Assembly (NCBI GenBank): GCA_024691665.1
Contig: JAILNJ010000121.1
Span: 1-16,664, forward strand
DNA from: Gammaproteobacteria bacterium
GTDB taxonomy: Bacteria; Bacillota_I; Bacilli_A; Izemoplasmatales; UBA1188
DNA: 16,664 nt
Reading direction: 5' to 3'
The stretch's first letter is position 1. The number at the start of each line of letters is the position of its first letter. The notes beneath the pieces were generated by a model. It saw only the letters and a list, made by a program, of their open reading frames with translations. It was not told the DNA's origin and made no database searches. A program made the position numbers and the translations under genes. Positions 14,298-16,664 of this stretch are shown one piece after another.

Positions 14298-15152
14298 CTA
14301 TGCTCTTTTTCCTTTAAGACATAAACCTACAATGAAGCTTATGATAAACACAATTATATCCGCAACCACAATAGTTGGACCAACTGGTGTACCTGCGAGT
14401 ATTGAAATTAACATTCCAAGAACTGCGCAGAATACTGAGATAATCGCACTACTTATTGTCACTACTTTAAAGTTTTTAAATATCCTCATTGAAGATAAGG
14501 CTGGGAAAATAATTAGTGCAGAAATTAGAAGTGAGCCTACTAGATTCATCGCAAGAACTATTACCACCGCAATAATTACTGCGATTAATAAATTATAGAG
14601 ATTTGTTTTAGTTCCAGTAGCTTTAGCGAAGTTTTCATCGAAGGTAATAGAGAATATTTTATTATAAAAGAAAACATAAATTACTATTACCGCAAGAGAA
14701 ATTCCAACGCATAACCAAACTTCTAATTTAGTTAAAGTTAGAATTGAGATAGAACCAAATAAAGAAGTACATACATCAGAAGATACATTTGATGATACAG
14801 GGAATAAATTCATTAGAAGATATCCTATTGCGAGAGCCCCCACAGATATCATCGCAATAGCTGCATCACCTTTAATTTTGGTATTTTGTCCTGTGTTTAA
14901 CAAAATAATCGCAGCTAATACCGTAACTGGAAGTACGATTAACATATCATTAGTTAAGCCTGCGATAGCCGCAATAGACATGGCACCAAATGCTACATGA
15001 GAGAGTCCATCACCAATATGAGAGAATCTCTTAAGTACTAGTGTTACACCTAAAAGAGATGAACATAATGCGATTAGTACACCTACAATAAGCGCATATC
15101 TTACAAATGGGAAATTAAAATACATTTGTAACTTTTCAAATAATTCAGCCAT
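14298..15152 (-). CDS. znuB: Zinc-type ABC transporter permease, ABC-3 family
   Basis: Membrane permease of the ABC-3 family (ZnuB/MntB/TroC type), 284 residues with about eight to nine hydrophobic segments; it forms the channel through which the metal delivered by the binding protein enters the cell. The block GVTLVLKRFSHIGDGLSHVAFGA (35-57) after the first membrane segment is diagnostic of the family. The ATG at 15150-15152 lies inside the end of znuC (8-bp overlap), and its AGGAGGT site forms part of the last znuC codons, indicating tight translational coupling. Zinc is favoured over manganese only because of the His-rich binding protein in the same operon. Confidence 0.93.
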   Translation of the reverse strand: MAELFEKLQMYFNFPFVRYALIVGVLIALCSSLLGVTLVLKRFSHIGDGLSHVAFGAMSIAAIAGLTNDMLIVLPVTVLAAIILLNTGQNTKIKGDAAIAMISVGALAIGYLLMNLFPVSSNVSSDVCTSLFGSISILTLTKLEVWLCVGISLAVIVIYVFFYNKIFSITFDENFAKATGTKTNLYNLLIAVIIAVVIVLAMNLVGSLLISALIIFPALSSMRIFKNFKVVTISSAIISVFCAVLGMLISILAGTPVGPTIVVADIIVFIISFIVGLCLKGKRA

Positions 15153-15855
15153 TATGTTTACCTCCTACATTAATAAATTTTTGTCCAAGTTCACTCTTTA
15201 TATATTCTTCTTTTGTTCCAAAATAAGAATCTTTTCCTATATGAAGTATCTTATTAGAATATTCTATGGCAGATGTTAAATCATGAGAAATCATAATTAT
15301 TGTTGTTCCATCTTTATTAAGTGAACTGATTAGCTCATACATTTCTTCTGTAACCTTAGGGTCAAGTCCTGCTACTGGTTCATCTAGAATGATTATTTTA
15401 TCTGTGGCACATAAAGCTCTTGCGAGTAGTACTCTTTGTTGTTGCCCACCAGAAAGTTCCCTATAAGAACGCTTCTCCATTCCAGACAATCCCATACGAT
15501 TAATATTAGATAGAGCTATCTCTTTTTCTTTTTTAGTATAAAATGGTCTAAGTCCCATTCTAGATATGAAACCAGATATAACTACCTCATAAATAGACGC
15601 AGGAAAATCTTTTTGAACTATGGTCTGTTGTGGAAGATATCCCACATCAGTTCTTTTTATTGATTCACCAAACTCAATAGAACCAGATATTGGTTTTAAT
15701 AGTCCAAGTAAAGTTTTTATTAAAGTTGATTTTCCTGCACCATTTTCTCCAACTATGGCAAGATAATCACCTTTATTTATTTCAAAATTTAAATTATTAA
15801 CTATTATATTGTTTTCATATCCAATTGATAAGTTATTGCAAATTATCTGTGCCAT
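15145..15855 (-). CDS. znuC: Zinc-type ABC transporter ATP-binding protein
   Basis: ATPase of the metal importer, 236 residues. Walker A is GENGAGKST (36-44), the Q-loop lies in YLPQQ (73-77), the signature is LSGGQQQR (134-141) and Walker B is IIILDEP (154-160), followed by GLDP and the switch histidine in ISHD. It powers uptake through the ZnuB permease. The ATG follows a TAAGGAGA site. It begins 16 bp after the znuA stop and overlaps znuB by 8 bp. The three transport genes are in the order A-C-B, as in many Gram-positive zinc operons. Confidence 0.94.
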   Translation of the reverse strand: MAQIICNNLSIGYENNIIVNNLNFEINKGDYLAIVGENGAGKSTLIKTLLGLLKPISGSIEFGESIKRTDVGYLPQQTIVQKDFPASIYEVVISGFISRMGLRPFYTKKEKEIALSNINRMGLSGMEKRSYRELSGGQQQRVLLARALCATDKIIILDEPVAGLDPKVTEEMYELISSLNKDGTTIIMISHDLTSAIEYSNKILHIGKDSYFGTKEEYIKSELGQKFINVGGKHNG

Positions 15856-15871
15856 AGTTTTTCTCCTTAAA

Positions 15872-16664
15872 TTAACTTAATGCTTCTTTTAATACTTCTA
15901 AGTTATCTGTCATAATCTTGAGGTAAGTATTACCCTTCTTATGCTCAGCTAAAGTTGATGATTGAAGTGAATCAAGTGTTAGAATCTTTTGATTCTTTGA
16001 AGTTGTATTATTTTTAATAGTATTTGCAATAGAACCATCAGAACTTTCAATCTTGATGATTACTTTAAGTCCGAGTTCATTTACTTTATTGCTTAAGAAT
16101 ACGATAGTTTCAAAACTAGCTTCTGTTTCAGATGAACAACCAATAAATGCTGCATAATACTTTAAATCATAATCATCAACTAAATATCTGAATGGGAATC
16201 TATCACCAAATAGTAATGTCTTAATTGTAGCTTTGCTTACTGCATCAGCATATTTAGCATCTAATGCTTTAAGTTCATCATTATATTTCTTAGCATTATC
16301 TTCATATGTTTTAGCATTAGCTTTATCAATTGATACCATTGCGTCTTTGATCTTAGATACAAAGATTTGAGCGTTCTTTAAAGAAAGCCATACGTGTTCA
16401 TCGTATTCAGCTTCACCTTCTTCATGTTCATGGTCGTGATCATGGTCTTCACCTTCTTCATGGTCGTGGTCATGATCTTCGCCTTCCATACCTTCAATTA
16501 ATTCTTCCTCTTTTGCCTTATCACCTAATGTTTCAAGAAGATTAATAGTAACCATATCTTTATTAACTGCACTCTTTAGTGCATCTTCTACCCATTCATC
16601 AGATTCACCACCAACATAAATGAATAAATCTGAAGATGATACCTTAGCTATATCAGCTACAGTT
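15872..16664 (-). CDS. znuA: Zinc ABC transporter substrate-binding protein, 5' partial
   Basis: Cluster A-I metal-binding protein (ZnuA/AdcA type), the extracellular receptor of the importer. The frame runs off the right edge, so the signal or lipoprotein peptide and the first part of lobe one are missing; 36 in-frame codons precede the first ATG at 16553-16555 and encode SSSDLFIYVGGESDEWV, a family block, so that ATG is not the start. A long His/Asp/Glu loop (three HDH-type clusters, about 16424-16480) precedes DEHVWLSLKNA, whose His (16394-16396) is a conserved metal ligand. LLFGDRFPFRYLVDDYDLKY then carries Asp (16202-16204) where classical ZnuA has His. AAFIGCSSETEASFET and the C-terminal lobe follow. 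The acidic His loop favours zinc as cargo. Confidence 0.93.
   Translation of the reverse strand, partial: TVADIAKVSSSDLFIYVGGESDEWVEDALKSAVNKDMVTINLLETLGDKAKEEELIEGMEGEDHDHDHEEGEDHDHDHEHEEGEAEYDEHVWLSLKNAQIFVSKIKDAMVSIDKANAKTYEDNAKKYNDELKALDAKYADAVSKATIKTLLFGDRFPFRYLVDDYDLKYYAAFIGCSSETEASFETIVFLSNKVNELGLKVIIKIESSDGSIANTIKNNTTSKNQKILTLDSLQSSTLAEHKKGNTYLKIMTDNLEVLKEALS
16424..16480 (-). repeat. His-rich metal loop encoded by a short direct duplication
   Basis: Two near-identical coding units, GEDHDHDHEE and GEDHDHDHEHEEGE, lie in tandem in znuA. The DNA units differ mainly at third codon positions (CAT/CAC, GAT/GAC), so the duplication is not brand new. Such loops vary in length between strains and bind extra zinc loosely near the binding cleft. 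Confidence 0.8.

Noticed and set aside
16424..16480. Short tandem repeats as a possible CRISPR-like or intergenic repeat array
   Set aside because: The repeats are in frame, encode the His-rich loop typical of zinc-binding receptors, and have no spacers.
16553..16555. ATG as the start of the zinc-binding protein
   Set aside because: The frame continues upstream to the window edge with clear family sequence (IYVGGESDEWV), so this is an internal methionine of a partial gene.

Overview
The window is an AT-rich stretch (roughly two thirds A+T by eye) in which every supportable gene lies on the minus strand, so transcription runs from the right end to the left. TGA is used as a stop (for example at 10493 and 15145) and tryptophans are TGG, so the standard bacterial code applies. 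Strong AGGAGG-type ribosome sites, a SufCDSUB iron-sulfur operon with SufU, a transcription-terminating TPP riboswitch and an N-terminal-anchored surface protein all point to a low-GC Bacillota. An uncultured gut-type Bacilli or Erysipelotrichia-like lineage is my guess, not something the sequence proves.

Layout, in the order of transcription (right to left): (1) 16664-13789, a zinc-type ABC uptake operon: partial znuA with a His/Asp/Glu-rich metal loop, znuC, znuB, then a small Cys-containing lipoprotein, closed by a terminator. (2) 13744-10462, a 2H-phosphoesterase-family protein and, 9 bp later, a 900-residue membrane-anchored protein with Ig-like beta domains and one exact EF-hand calcium loop, closed by a terminator. 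(3) 10448-8931, a single major-facilitator transporter of the sugar/SLC45-GPH type with a near-consensus promoter and its own terminator. (4) 8901-2251, sufC-sufD-sufS-sufU-sufB in overlapping array with a transketolase gene 27 bp behind sufB. (5) 2250-1376, a TPP riboswitch with an intrinsic terminator and a clear 8-bp antiterminator, controlling a ThiT-like ECF S component. (6) 1268-84, an M29 aminopeptidase whose last residues are lost at the left end.

The suf and thiamine parts may be linked. Transketolase needs thiamine diphosphate, and the next transcribed element is a TPP-sensing terminator followed by a vitamin transporter. I see no hairpin between the transketolase stop and the aptamer, so the riboswitch may also act as a conditional end for the suf-tkt transcript.

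The left end holds an 84-base inverted copy of part of the aminopeptidase gene. It is best read as a fold-back chimera (assembly or amplification artefact), and it makes the apparent C-terminus of that protein false. I did not find a clear novel defence or mobile system. The least understood genes are the Ig-like/EF-hand surface protein with its 2H partner, and the Cys-containing lipoprotein of the zinc operon.
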